Below, piece by piece: positions 32,679 to 41,395 of a stretch of DNA of 64,000 nt. Numbering within the stretch: position 1 is the first letter of the stretch; each line of letters starts with the position of its first letter. The stretch covers positions 62,001-126,000 of the forward strand of contig CANFJX010000006.1 of NCBI GenBank assembly GCA_947447665.1, in the 5' to 3' direction. The position numbers were made by a program, and so were the translations under genes. The notes beneath the pieces are model-generated. The model was not told the DNA's origin and did not search any database. It saw only the letters and a program-made list of their open reading frames with translations. The stretch is from Bacteriovoracaceae bacterium. GTDB lineage: Bacteria; Bdellovibrionota; UBA1018.

Positions 32679-33836
32679 ATGTGGTTTTTTTCTGAAGAAC
32701 ATCGAATGTTACAAAACAGCGTCCGTCAATTCTCGACTCAGGAACTAACACCTTGCATCGAAAAGTTAGATCACGAAGAAGGATTCAACCGAGAAGCATT
32801 CTTCAAAATGGGTGAACTCGGTTTACTTGGAATCACCATCCCCGAGGAAGAAGGAGGAGCCGGTCTAGACGCCGTTTCCGCAACCCTAGTTATGGAAGAA
32901 ATGGGAGCAGTCGATGCCTCAACTACTCTCTCCTACCTCGCTCACTCGATTCTTTGCGTCAATCAAATCGGAAAAAACGGAACATCCGAGCAAAAGAAAA
33001 AATATTTGCCAAAGTTGCTCTCCGGAGAATGGATCGGTGGCATGGGGATGTCTGAACCCGATGCGGGTTCAGATGCTCTCGCCATGAAAACAAAAGCTAT
33101 CCGCCAAGAGGGGCACTACCTCCTCAACGGCTCAAAAACCTGGATCACCAATGGGCCGGTAGGAGACGTATTTTACTGTTATGCGCGGACGGGGGAAAAG
33201 AAGTCGGATATCTCGACTTTTCTTATCGATCGGGACATGCCCGGGTTTTCTACCGGTAAGAAATTTTCAAAAATGGGAATGAGAGCATCACCCACGGGCG
33301 AGCTTGTTTTCGCCAACTGCCGACTGCCGGAGACTCAGCGAGTCGGGCAAGAGGGAAAAAGCATCAAAATGATGATGCAAAACCTAGATCTTGAGCGCAT
33401 CACGATTTCTGGAATTTCTCTTGGAATCGCCCGTGCATCGATCGAGGTAGCAACAAAATATGCCAAAGAACGAATGGCCTTTGGTAAGCCTATTGGAGCT
33501 TTTCAACAAATCCAAGAACGACTTACGGAAGCCTCGGCCTGGTACGAGGCTTGCCGCTCTCTCACCTATCAAGCTGCCAAACTCTGGGATCTGGGCCTGA
33601 TGAACGATAAGGATGCCTCGATGATGGCGGCCAAGGCCAAGCTCCAAAGCGCCCAAATGGGGACCCAAGTCGCACTGGATGCGATCCAAATTTTAGGTGG
33701 CTACGGATACACTCGAGAGTTTCCAGTCGAGCGCTATATGCGCGACGCTAAACTCATTGAAATCGGAGCAGGAACCAATGAAATTCTCCGAATTATTATT
33801 GCAAGGCAGATGTTAGGCGCCGATGTCGTAGGCTGA
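32679..33836 (+). CDS. Acyl-CoA dehydrogenase, isovaleryl-CoA dehydrogenase type
   Basis: A 385-aa FAD-dependent acyl-CoA dehydrogenase with the three-domain fold: GMSEPDAGSDA, YLLNGSKTWITNG and FGKPIGAFQ. The usual catalytic Glu position (YEGT) reads GAGT in EIGAGTNEI, and a Glu is found instead in LDLERITISG. This relocation is characteristic of isovaleryl-CoA dehydrogenase, which oxidises isovaleryl-CoA in leucine breakdown. No other leucine-catabolic gene (liuBCD) is adjacent. The enzyme passes electrons to ETF; ETF genes are not in the window. Confidence 0.88.
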   Translation: MWFFSEEHRMLQNSVRQFSTQELTPCIEKLDHEEGFNREAFFKMGELGLLGITIPEEEGGAGLDAVSATLVMEEMGAVDASTTLSYLAHSILCVNQIGKNGTSEQKKKYLPKLLSGEWIGGMGMSEPDAGSDALAMKTKAIRQEGHYLLNGSKTWITNGPVGDVFYCYARTGEKKSDISTFLIDRDMPGFSTGKKFSKMGMRASPTGELVFANCRLPETQRVGQEGKSIKMMMQNLDLERITISGISLGIARASIEVATKYAKERMAFGKPIGAFQQIQERLTEASAWYEACRSLTYQAAKLWDLGLMNDKDASMMAAKAKLQSAQMGTQVALDAIQILGGYGYTREFPVERYMRDAKLIEIGAGTNEILRIIIARQMLGADVVG

Positions 33837-33893
33837 GATTGATCGCGGGAAGTATTCCTTTTTTTTTAATTTTCCCCACGTTATGCTGGGGTT

Positions 33894-34829
33894 ATGTCGA
33901 AAAAATCTAATCCTCCCGATGAGGGGACCGATAAAACTAACGTTCTCTTAGACAGTCAAAACACCCTTCTTAAGGAACTCGAAAAAGCCAAGGAGCAAGA
34001 AGCTTGCCTGATCATGATCCGAGGTAACCCTCAGGGTCATCGTTTTTTTTTGAATCAAAAGGAAATGCTGATTGGCCGAGAGCCGACTGCTGAAATCTGT
34101 ATCTCCGATCAGGGAATTTCACGAAGGCATGCACAGATCACGAAAGAACACGAGGTTGTTTACCTCACTGACCTAGGTTCATCTAATGGGTCCTTTGTAA
34201 ATAATCGACGACTGGATCCAAATGAAAAGGTGCGTTTAACCAAAGAAGATATGGTCAAACTGGGGGGTACGATTCTCAAGTTCCTACCCAAGGGTGAACT
34301 TGAAATTCTCTTCTACGGTAACCTGGGTTCGGCCGCCCATACGGACCGACTCACGCAAATCTATAACAAAGGGTATCTTTTGGAGGCCCTAGAGGCTGAG
34401 TTCAAAAGAGCGCGCGCACTGCACACTGACTTTAGTGTCATTTTTTTTGATTTAGATCACTTCAAGAAAATCAACGACACCTATGGCCACGACGCAGGGG
34501 ACTTAGTTCTAAAGGAAATATCCCAACTAATCCGCACTAGCCATGTGCGGCCAAAAGATCTCTTTGCCCGTTATGGGGGTGAGGAGTTCGTCATTCTTCT
34601 CTACAACACGCCGGGCAAAGCCGCCCAGGATATTGCTGAACGCATTCGAATTGGGATCGAAACCCACCCCTTTATCTATGAAAACAAAAGACTTCCAGTC
34701 ACCGCTAGTCTGGGTGTAGCAGAAATTCAGGCAGGAATAGAAGCAGCTCAGACTCTACTCAAGAAGGCAGATCAGGCTCTGTACGAGGCAAAAAATGGGG
34801 GACGGAACCAGGTTATCTTCAAGGGCTGA
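33894..34829 (+). CDS. FHA-GGDEF diguanylate cyclase
   Basis: A 311-aa cytoplasmic protein. An N-terminal tail (1-45) precedes an FHA phosphothreonine-binding domain (about 50-130; IGREPT, ISRRHAQI, DLGSSNGSFVNN) and a GGDEF domain (about 150-310). The active site is GGEEF, so cyclase activity is expected, and the inhibitory I-site RPKD stands exactly five residues upstream. The tail contains T15-N-V-L18, a pTxxL-type FHA ligand, so it may bind its own FHA domain when phosphorylated. This is the design of Bdellovibrio DgcB. A TATGCT hexamer lies just 6 bp before the ATG and no ribosome site is evident. Confidence 0.93.
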   Translation: MSKKSNPPDEGTDKTNVLLDSQNTLLKELEKAKEQEACLIMIRGNPQGHRFFLNQKEMLIGREPTAEICISDQGISRRHAQITKEHEVVYLTDLGSSNGSFVNNRRLDPNEKVRLTKEDMVKLGGTILKFLPKGELEILFYGNLGSAAHTDRLTQIYNKGYLLEALEAEFKRARALHTDFSVIFFDLDHFKKINDTYGHDAGDLVLKEISQLIRTSHVRPKDLFARYGGEEFVILLYNTPGKAAQDIAERIRIGIETHPFIYENKRLPVTASLGVAEIQAGIEAAQTLLKKADQALYEAKNGGRNQVIFKG

Positions 34830-34835
34830 ATATCC

Positions 34836-35675
34836 TTACGCAGCTACTTTCCGATCATACCGGACATGAGTCCGAGCATCCAGAGGTAGAGTCAAAGTGA
34901 AGGTTGTGCCAGCCTCCTGAGAGCTCTCGACCGAAACACCACCCCCGTGAGCTTCAGCGATCCCCTTGACGAGAGCAAGTCCCAGGCCCCACCCGGTCGA
35001 GCTCGCCTCTTTGGCTTGAGGCCCGCGCTCAAAAAGATCAAACAACTGAGCTCGGTTGTCGGCAGGGATCGGCTCACCCTCATTATGAACGGCAAGTTGA
35101 ACCTGCCCCCCCGAGGAGCTTAAGGAAATCACCCCGGGTCGAGCCGGATTACCGTACTTCACCGCATTGATCATGAGATTATCCAATGCTCTTTTGATGT
35201 ATCGCTTATCCCAATACCCCAAGATTGGAACGGCACCCGGATCATAGGTAAAACGATCTCCGATCGCCTCGCTGGTCTCATCGAGCCCCTCTTGAACGAA
35301 CTCACGAAAGTCTCCTTGAGTTAAAGACAGCGCGAGAGACCTTCCCGACCGCATGAGATTAGTATCCAAGAGGTCCTCCACCATCAGCTCAGTTCGATTA
35401 ATCGATTGAACGATACGACTGGACAACCGCTGAGCGGCATCAAGCCGCTCCTCTCGTAAAATGAGCTGAGCAGCCGACTTCACAGCAGTCAGCGGTGTTC
35501 TTAAGTCATGAGCCAAGGCTGAGATAAATTGCTCTCGAAGCCGATATTGATTTTCGGCAAATGCGGCAGCAGCCTCTGCAATTCCAAGCTCAATGACATC
35601 AATAATTGCATTCATCTCTCGAGGAGTCATGATCACCGTCTCGGGGACGGAATTAAAAATAGCCCGCCTGAGCAA
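34836..35675 (-). CDS. Sensor histidine kinase, catalytic half (separated from its sensor half by TAG)
   Basis: A 279-aa kinase core. HisKA phospho-acceptor box FISALAHDLRTPLTAVKSAA, N-box NLMINAVKYG, G-box GWGLGLALVKG and GTTFTLTLPL are intact. The first codon in the track is TTG; an ATG occurs at 35630. In the same reading frame, 17 codons upstream, an amber codon ends a 79-aa ORF that looks like the missing sensor domain. The bridging codons read HYSINQVILEYRLL, a conserved helix of this kinase type, so the coding region clearly once continued. It has no cognate response regulator nearby. Confidence 0.85.
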   Translation of the reverse strand: MLRRAIFNSVPETVIMTPREMNAIIDVIELGIAEAAAAFAENQYRLREQFISALAHDLRTPLTAVKSAAQLILREERLDAAQRLSSRIVQSINRTELMVEDLLDTNLMRSGRSLALSLTQGDFREFVQEGLDETSEAIGDRFTYDPGAVPILGYWDKRYIKRALDNLMINAVKYGNPARPGVISLSSSGGQVQLAVHNEGEPIPADNRAQLFDLFERGPQAKEASSTGWGLGLALVKGIAEAHGGGVSVESSQEAGTTFTLTLPLDARTHVRYDRKVAA

Positions 35676-35726
35676 TCGATATTCTAAAATGACTTGGTTG
35701 ATCGAATAATGAGGTAGATCCGCTCG

Positions 35727-35729
35727 CTA
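35727..35729 (-). other. In-frame TAG interrupting a histidine kinase gene
   Basis: The frame 35966 to 34836 is 377 codons long with a single internal TAG at 35727-35729 (minus strand). Coding-like sequence follows immediately (RADLPHYSINQVILEYRLL). A single C to T change in CAG would make this codon. It may be a nonsense mutation, a sequencing or assembly error, or recoding. Confidence 0.85.
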
Positions 35730-35966
35730 GCTTCCGTGGGCGCGAGCGGCCTCGATTTTAGGCTCCTCGGCTGGCTCGATCCCTAACGCGATCATCTCCA
35801 AAGTGCCACAGAGCGTCTCTAAGAGAAGCGGAATCGAGTCTCTCAATTTTGAAGTGTCTAAATCGCTCGAAACCCTAACCGTAGCGCGAACCTGAGTCTC
35901 CCATTCATTCAAAATCTCAGGAGTCGCCTGGCGCAAAACCCGAGAGAGCGGTAAAACACTATCCAT
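35727..35966 (-). CDS. N-terminal sensor domain of the split kinase (RsbRD-N-like)
   Basis: A 79-aa frame: RQATPEILNEWETQVRATV and LRDSIPLLLETLCGTLEMIA match the helical N-terminal domain (RsbRD-N type) that precedes HisKA domains in many proteobacterial kinases. It ends EARAHGS followed by TAG. The HG-RA segment is normally continuous with the kinase. Alone it would be a non-catalytic fragment. Its separate translation is possible, but I read it as the 5' part of one interrupted gene. Confidence 0.6.
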   Translation of the reverse strand: MDSVLPLSRVLRQATPEILNEWETQVRATVRVSSDLDTSKLRDSIPLLLETLCGTLEMIALGIEPAEEPKIEAARAHGS

Positions 35967-36013
35967 AAGTCATCAGATGAGTTCAACAAATATACCGATC
36001 CGAAGGATTCGGC

Positions 36014-37369
36014 TCAAAGTTGAGTTCGGGTGCCCCGCAATCGCTGATAAGCATTGGATTCTTCCTCGGCTGGCGGAGGCTCAACCGAGAGCGATTTACG
36101 GATATATACTTTCGCTTCTTCGACACCGGGCTGATCAAAGGGATTCACCTCCCAAAGCACACCAGCAAGAGCTGTTAAAGAGCAAAAAGCAAAGTACAGC
36201 GCGCCGAGTCCACGCTCATCTAATCGATCCAACTTGACTGAAAGATGAGGGCGTCCCTGCTTGGTCAAAACCAACGATGTGGCCTGATACTCGGTAGCTA
36301 ATAATTCATGAAGGGTATGCCCTTCAAGAATCTTAAAGGCTGGGTACTCTCTGCGATCCTGAGTCAGTGGGGATCGAGGAATTTTGACCTCATCATCAAC
36401 ATGATCTACCGTCATAAAAAACGTCACTTTATCATCAGGTCCATCCCGCAAGAGTTGCAGAATGCTGTGCTGATCCGTCGCACCCACAGCAGCGAGCGGA
36501 GTGAATCCCTTGCCATCTTTACCTAAGCTCTCACCCCAGAGTTGAACAAACCAAGACCCCAGGAGCCTAAGCCGTGTGGAATAAGGCATACATACGTGAA
36601 CGGAGCGCTTCGGGTATTGGCTCAAGAGTTCCTGCGCCAAAATGAATAGGGGATTTTTCTCAACCGGAGTTTTTTCAATATAGTCTCTCACCTGCTTAGC
36701 TCCGGTAAGAATAGAACTAGCCGAGAGCCCCGCCAAGGCGGCAGCAAATAATCCGACCGGACTGAAAATACTAAAGCGCCCCCCGATCGACGGTGCAATC
36801 GAGAGAGACGGAATACCCTCTTGCTGAACAAATTGGCGAAGATCCCCCTTCAATGGATCCGTAATCGCGACAAAATTCGTCTTCCAGCGTTCCTTTCCCA
36901 ACCACTCCAAAGCCAGCAACGCCTGAGCCATGGTTTCGAAGGTAGTTCCTGACTTAGTGACGCAGCAAACTAAAGTCGAAGTTGGCTTGATCTTTTTGAG
37001 GGTCGAGGTCCACTCCAGTGGGTCTGGATTTTCTACAAAATGAAACCGAATGCCCGACTGACATTTTTCCTGAAGACTGGACAACATACTGATGGGACCG
37101 AGAGCACTCCCCCCGATTCCTAGAAAGAGACAGTCGGAGAAGGTGCCCTTTCTCAGAAGCGATTCGGCTAGCTCTTCAGATTCTTTTAGCTGAGACAACT
37201 CAGGATTGATGGGGCAATCAAAGAAGCCCACATCTCCAGCATGAAACCGTGACTTGAGCTTGGACCAAGCCTCTTGCAAAGCCTCGGCATCAGGCTCTCG
37301 CTTCATCGTCATTTGCGACCAATCAATCGTAATCGGTGCACTTCCTAATCGAGATGCGGTGACTGCCAT
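36014..37369 (-). CDS. pgi: Glucose-6-phosphate isomerase
   Basis: The start is set at 37369 (MAVTASRLG), which has AAGGAG eight bases upstream; the track start adds 18 residues without support. The 451-aa protein shows PGI signatures FLGIGGSALGP, CVTKSGTTFET, GGRFSIFSPVG, TDQHSILQLLRDGP (catalytic His) and FDQPGVEEAK (catalytic Lys). It interconverts glucose-6-phosphate and fructose-6-phosphate in the cytoplasm. Length fits the shorter bacterial PGI group. It is followed by the split kinase 47 bp downstream and preceded 22 bp upstream by an acyl-CoA dehydrogenase. Confidence 0.94.
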   Translation of the reverse strand: MAVTASRLGSAPITIDWSQMTMKREPDAEALQEAWSKLKSRFHAGDVGFFDCPINPELSQLKESEELAESLLRKGTFSDCLFLGIGGSALGPISMLSSLQEKCQSGIRFHFVENPDPLEWTSTLKKIKPTSTLVCCVTKSGTTFETMAQALLALEWLGKERWKTNFVAITDPLKGDLRQFVQQEGIPSLSIAPSIGGRFSIFSPVGLFAAALAGLSASSILTGAKQVRDYIEKTPVEKNPLFILAQELLSQYPKRSVHVCMPYSTRLRLLGSWFVQLWGESLGKDGKGFTPLAAVGATDQHSILQLLRDGPDDKVTFFMTVDHVDDEVKIPRSPLTQDRREYPAFKILEGHTLHELLATEYQATSLVLTKQGRPHLSVKLDRLDERGLGALYFAFCSLTALAGVLWEVNPFDQPGVEEAKVYIRKSLSVEPPPAEEESNAYQRLRGTRTQL

Positions 37370-37391
37370 AGATCCCACTCCTTTTGATTTG

Positions 37392-38534
37392 CTAGCTTTT
37401 TTGCTCCAGCAAGTTCTTACCAATAATCAGTCTTTGAATCTGATTCGTTCCTTCAACAATTTGGAGCACCTTAGCTTCCCGCATGTAGCGCTCCACTGGA
37501 AAGTCCTGGGTATACCCCGAACCGCCCAAAATCTGAACGGCGTCTGTGGTTACTTTCATCGCCATATCCGTTGCAAAGAGTTTAGCCATGGCAGCCTCCT
37601 GAGTAAAAGACCAACCGCGGTCACGGAGCTGGGCTGCTTGATAAACCAACAGACGTGCGGCTTCCCACTGAACCGCCATATCCGCCAACATAAAAGATAC
37701 TCCCTGAAATTCGCCAATCGGCTTCCCAAATTGCTCTCGATGCTTGGCATGTCGAACTGCAATCTCGAGCGACGCGCCCGCAATTCCAAGTGCCGCAGCG
37801 GCAATCGTAATTCTGCCACTATCGAGAGCGGTCATTGCAACTTTAAAACCCTCGCCTTCGGCCCCCACTCGGTTTTTAGCGGGCAACCTCACTTGCTCCA
37901 GGACCAGTTCCATCGTATGGGACACCTGACATCCCATCTTTTTTTCTCGTTTACCCAGACTTAATCCCGGGGTTCCCTTTTCCATGAGAAAAGTCGAAAT
38001 ACCAGATGGACCAGGTCCTCCGGTGCGGGCCATCACCAAAATTACATCAGCCGAGTCGCCTTGAGTCACCCAATGCTTGGTGCCCTGCAAAACATAGAAA
38101 TCCCCGTCTCGTTGAGCCGTAGTTCTCAGACTCCCTGCATCCGAACCCGATCCAGCCTCAGATAAGCTAAATGCTCCGATCGCCCGACCCTCAGCCAGGG
38201 GCCGAATCCACTTTTCCTTCTGCTCCGGAGCTCCGAAACGACTCAAGATGACCTGAGGAAGCCCAGTCACTGCAACGCTAATCGCATACCCGGCACTCAC
38301 TCGCGCCAACTCCTCTAAAACGACAATATAATCTTGATATCCCAGTCCAGCGCCGCCAAACTCCTCGGCCACTGGAACTCCCGTGAGCCCGAGTTCACCC
38401 AAGGCGCGAATCCACTCAGGACGAAATTTTTCATCCATTTCGTCTTGCTCAATGAGGGGAAGCATCTCTTTTGTGGCAAACTTTCGAGTTAGATCTCTGA
38501 GCTGGCCTTGAGTTTCGGTTTCGGAATAGTCCAT
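37392..38534 (-). CDS. Acyl-CoA dehydrogenase (short/medium-chain type)
   Basis: The start is placed at 38534 (MDYSETETQG); the 108 extra residues in the track overlap the divergent mutL and are not ACAD-like. The 380-aa enzyme has FSLSEAGSGSDAGSL, YVLQGTKHWVTQG, FGKPIGEFQ and LQIVEGTNQI, with the catalytic Glu in the canonical VEGT position, unlike the isovaleryl-type paralogue at 32.7 kb. It catalyses the first step of beta-oxidation of an acyl-CoA. It probably shares a divergent promoter region of 58 bp with mutL and is co-transcribed with pgi. Confidence 0.92.
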   Translation of the reverse strand: MDYSETETQGQLRDLTRKFATKEMLPLIEQDEMDEKFRPEWIRALGELGLTGVPVAEEFGGAGLGYQDYIVVLEELARVSAGYAISVAVTGLPQVILSRFGAPEQKEKWIRPLAEGRAIGAFSLSEAGSGSDAGSLRTTAQRDGDFYVLQGTKHWVTQGDSADVILVMARTGGPGPSGISTFLMEKGTPGLSLGKREKKMGCQVSHTMELVLEQVRLPAKNRVGAEGEGFKVAMTALDSGRITIAAAALGIAGASLEIAVRHAKHREQFGKPIGEFQGVSFMLADMAVQWEAARLLVYQAAQLRDRGWSFTQEAAMAKLFATDMAMKVTTDAVQILGGSGYTQDFPVERYMREAKVLQIVEGTNQIQRLIIGKNLLEQKS

Positions 38535-38592
38535 AGAGCCAACTCTAGAACAAGGATTGGGGAAAGCATAGACCCATGCCCAAAAAAAGAGT

Positions 38593-40443
38593 ATGAACGG
38601 GGGCGTGAAATCCGAAAATCGAATCAAAAGACTCCCCCCCGCCGTAGCCGAGAGAATCGCTGCCGGTGAGGTGATCGAACGCCCTGCCAGCGTGGTCAAA
38701 GAACTGGTTGAAAACTCGCTTGACGCAGGCGCGACAGAAATCTGCGTCCGTCTCGAGGACGGGGGTAAGAACCTCATTGAAGTGACCGATAATGGTCGCG
38801 GAATGAACCCCTCCGACCTTGCTCTGAGCATCGAACGACATGCCACCAGCAAACTCAATACTCTCGAGGACCTGGATCAAATCGCGACCTTAGGATTTCG
38901 AGGGGAAGCCCTCCCGAGCGTATCGGCCGTCTCCGAGGTCAGCATCATTTCTCGGACGATCGAGGGAGAGGCCGCCTTTGAACTCATCGCTGGTGATGTT
39001 GCCGATCGTGCGCTCAGCCCACCCTCCGCCCAGCGAGTCACCTTTGGACACTTCAACAATTCCCCTCACGGTACCCGAATTCAGGCCCGAGGACTTTTTT
39101 CTCAAGTGCCCGCCCGGCTGAAATTTCTAAAATCTCAAGCAGCAGAGGTTTCACAGGTACGTGAGTGGGTAGAACGCCTGGCCCTGGCCTATCCGCACGT
39201 CGGATTTCAGGTGTTCAGCGGAGAGAGAAAGTTGGTGAACTTACGCCCCCAGTCTGAACTGGAACGCGTACAGGAAGTCCTAGGAGAGGGGGAGGAATTT
39301 CCAGTCGTGGTCGCAGAAAATGATCAAGACGGATTCCGAGATCGAGGACTTAAAATCAAACTCTACTGGCTCCAAGGCTTGAGTTCTCCTCAAAATCGCC
39401 GCCTGGTTCAGATCGTCAACTCCCGATCCCTCCGTGATCGTTTTCTACAGCAAGCCCTCATGGCCCCATTTCGACAAAGCCTCCTGCCGGGACAGTTTCC
39501 CGCTCTAGCGCTCATGATCGAAATCAATCCAGCCGCCATTGACGTCAATGTTCACCCGACCAAATCCGAGGTACGTTTTTTAGAAAAGAGTAAAATTTTT
39601 GTCACGATCGACTCCCTAGTCAAAACGATGATTGCACGACATGGCGCACCTGGGAGAGTCCCATTAATGAATCCTCCCCCCAGTTCGAATTGGTCCGTTT
39701 CTGATTTTACTTTCGAGAGGCCGTTGACTCCAAGGATCGATCTCACGCCTGCGGCGCTGCCTTATGCGCCTCGCGAGGTGCCCCCCAGGCAAGAACCAAC
39801 ACCCCTCACACTGGAGTTTCCAGCGCTTGCCATGCCCCAAGCCTTGGATCGTCCTCCTTCTACGATCTTATTTCACACCTACCTCGTCTATGAAGACGGA
39901 AATGAATTAGTCCTCATCGATCAACATGCTGCTCACGAGCGGGTTAGATACGAGAAGCTCAAGAATCGAATCAAAGACTCCCCACACTCTCCTCCTCGCT
40001 CATCGCAAGCGCTGCTCATACCCGAAACCGCCAAGTTCAAGGAGGGAGAATTACCTCAGGCACAGGCTCGACTTCCACTCTTAGAGCGACTTGGTTTTGA
40101 AGCAGAGATTTTTGGTGAAGATACGGTTTTATTTCGGTCGATTCCGGCAGAATGGGGCCATCGTAACCTGAAAGTCAGACTGAAAAACCTGATAGAAAAA
40201 CTCTTAGAGATTGAGTCTCAAGACCCAAATCTGTGGATGGATGAAGCCCTCTTTGAATCCCTCGCCAGCGAAGCTTGTCACTCTGCAGTCCGAGCAGGAG
40301 ACTCTCTCACGCTCGCAGAGGCCCAACAACTCACTCGAGATTTATTCCTTTGTGAACATCCTTGGAATTGTCCCCATGGTCGTCCGACCGTGGTCCGGGT
40401 TCCCATGAGGAAATTGGAAGAGTGGTTTCAACGGAAATTATGA
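38593..40443 (+). CDS. mutL: DNA mismatch repair protein MutL, endonuclease type
   Basis: A 616-aa MutL. GHKL ATPase motifs KELVENSLDAGA, DNGRGM, GFRGEAL and GTRIQARGLF lie in the first 130 residues, and the NVHPTKSEVRF element ends the N-terminal domain near 330. The C-terminal dimerisation domain carries DQHAAHERVRYE (about residue 443), matching DQHA(X)2E(X)4E, the metal-binding endonuclease motif, and CPHGRPT. It should therefore nick DNA itself, as in species without MutH. It overlaps miaA by ATGA. Confidence 0.95.
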   Translation: MNGGVKSENRIKRLPPAVAERIAAGEVIERPASVVKELVENSLDAGATEICVRLEDGGKNLIEVTDNGRGMNPSDLALSIERHATSKLNTLEDLDQIATLGFRGEALPSVSAVSEVSIISRTIEGEAAFELIAGDVADRALSPPSAQRVTFGHFNNSPHGTRIQARGLFSQVPARLKFLKSQAAEVSQVREWVERLALAYPHVGFQVFSGERKLVNLRPQSELERVQEVLGEGEEFPVVVAENDQDGFRDRGLKIKLYWLQGLSSPQNRRLVQIVNSRSLRDRFLQQALMAPFRQSLLPGQFPALALMIEINPAAIDVNVHPTKSEVRFLEKSKIFVTIDSLVKTMIARHGAPGRVPLMNPPPSSNWSVSDFTFERPLTPRIDLTPAALPYAPREVPPRQEPTPLTLEFPALAMPQALDRPPSTILFHTYLVYEDGNELVLIDQHAAHERVRYEKLKNRIKDSPHSPPRSSQALLIPETAKFKEGELPQAQARLPLLERLGFEAEIFGEDTVLFRSIPAEWGHRNLKVRLKNLIEKLLEIESQDPNLWMDEALFESLASEACHSAVRAGDSLTLAEAQQLTRDLFLCEHPWNCPHGRPTVVRVPMRKLEEWFQRKL

Positions 40444-41381
40444 AGATAGCTCCCGCATCGATTGGAATTCTGACCGGCCCAACTGCAACAGGGAAATCTT
40501 CGATCGCCTTAGATTGGGCGAGAAAATATCAAGATATTGAAATCATCAATGCAGACAGTCTCCTGGTCTACCGGCAGTTCAATATCGGCACTGCAAAACC
40601 CACCGCCGAAGAACTCCAAGAAGTTCCACACCACTTAATTGACATTCGAGATCCAAACCAAGTTTTTACGGCCGGTGAGTTCGTTCGAGCCGCAGAGGCT
40701 GCAATTTCTGGCTGTTTAGACCGCGGCAAAAAACCCTTAATCGTCGGCGGCACTGGATTCTATCTCCAGGCCCTCTTGTTCGGAATCTGGGATGCACCTG
40801 CAGCAGATCCTGAAACTCGCCGCCGACTCGAGGGACTCGACTTGCCCACGCTTTATGCTCAACTCAATGAGATCGATCCTATTTCTGCGCTGAGAATCGG
40901 AAAATCTGATCAATATCGACTGATTCGAGCGTTAGAACTTATCCATCTCTCGGGGCAAACACCCACTCAGCTCCAGTCACAAACGAGGAAGGACCCTGAC
41001 CCTCGTTTTCATCTCTGGATCTTGGATCGTGAGCAGGGAGACCTAAATCAACGCATTAAGAAAAGAACTGAAATCATGCTCCAAAGCGCTTGGATCGAAG
41101 AAGTCGAAACACTTCTCTCTCGATTTCCCGAATGCCGCCCCCTCCAGTCAGTTGGCTATGCCCAAGTCGTTCAGTACTTAAAGGGAGTTAAACCCCAAGG
41201 CAGAAAAATGCGAGAGGGAATCAGAGGACTCCAGGACGAGATCGAACTCGCCACTCGACAACTCGTAAAAAAGCAGAGAACCTGGTTCAAGAATCAAAGC
41301 AAGAAAGTCTCGCAGTCCCAGTGGTTTCAACTCGAAAAAGATCAGGACTTATTAGTAGAAACATTCAGAAGTAAAACCTGA
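40440..41381 (+). CDS. miaA: tRNA dimethylallyltransferase MiaA
   Basis: The start is taken at 40440, overlapping the mutL stop (ATGA); the track's earlier start lies within mutL. The 313-aa enzyme has the P-loop GPTATGKSSIALDWA, NADSLLVYRQFNIGTAKPT, HHLIDIRDPNQ, and VGGTGFYLQALLFG. It isopentenylates A37 of UNN-reading tRNAs. The mutL-miaA pairing is widespread. The C-terminus QLVKKQRTWFKNQSK is typical. Confidence 0.95.
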   Translation: MKIAPASIGILTGPTATGKSSIALDWARKYQDIEIINADSLLVYRQFNIGTAKPTAEELQEVPHHLIDIRDPNQVFTAGEFVRAAEAAISGCLDRGKKPLIVGGTGFYLQALLFGIWDAPAADPETRRRLEGLDLPTLYAQLNEIDPISALRIGKSDQYRLIRALELIHLSGQTPTQLQSQTRKDPDPRFHLWILDREQGDLNQRIKKRTEIMLQSAWIEEVETLLSRFPECRPLQSVGYAQVVQYLKGVKPQGRKMREGIRGLQDEIELATRQLVKKQRTWFKNQSKKVSQSQWFQLEKDQDLLVETFRSKT

Positions 41382-41395
41382 GGAAAGGAACTTGA

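Noticed and set aside
37254-37964. 236-aa plus-strand ORF opposite pgi and acyl-CoA dehydrogenase
   Set aside because: Runs antisense through two well-supported genes; composition is that of a shadow frame.
38535-38858. N-terminal extension of the acyl-CoA dehydrogenase in the track
   Set aside because: The extra 108 residues are antisense to mutL and not dehydrogenase-like; MDYSETE at 38534 fits the family start.
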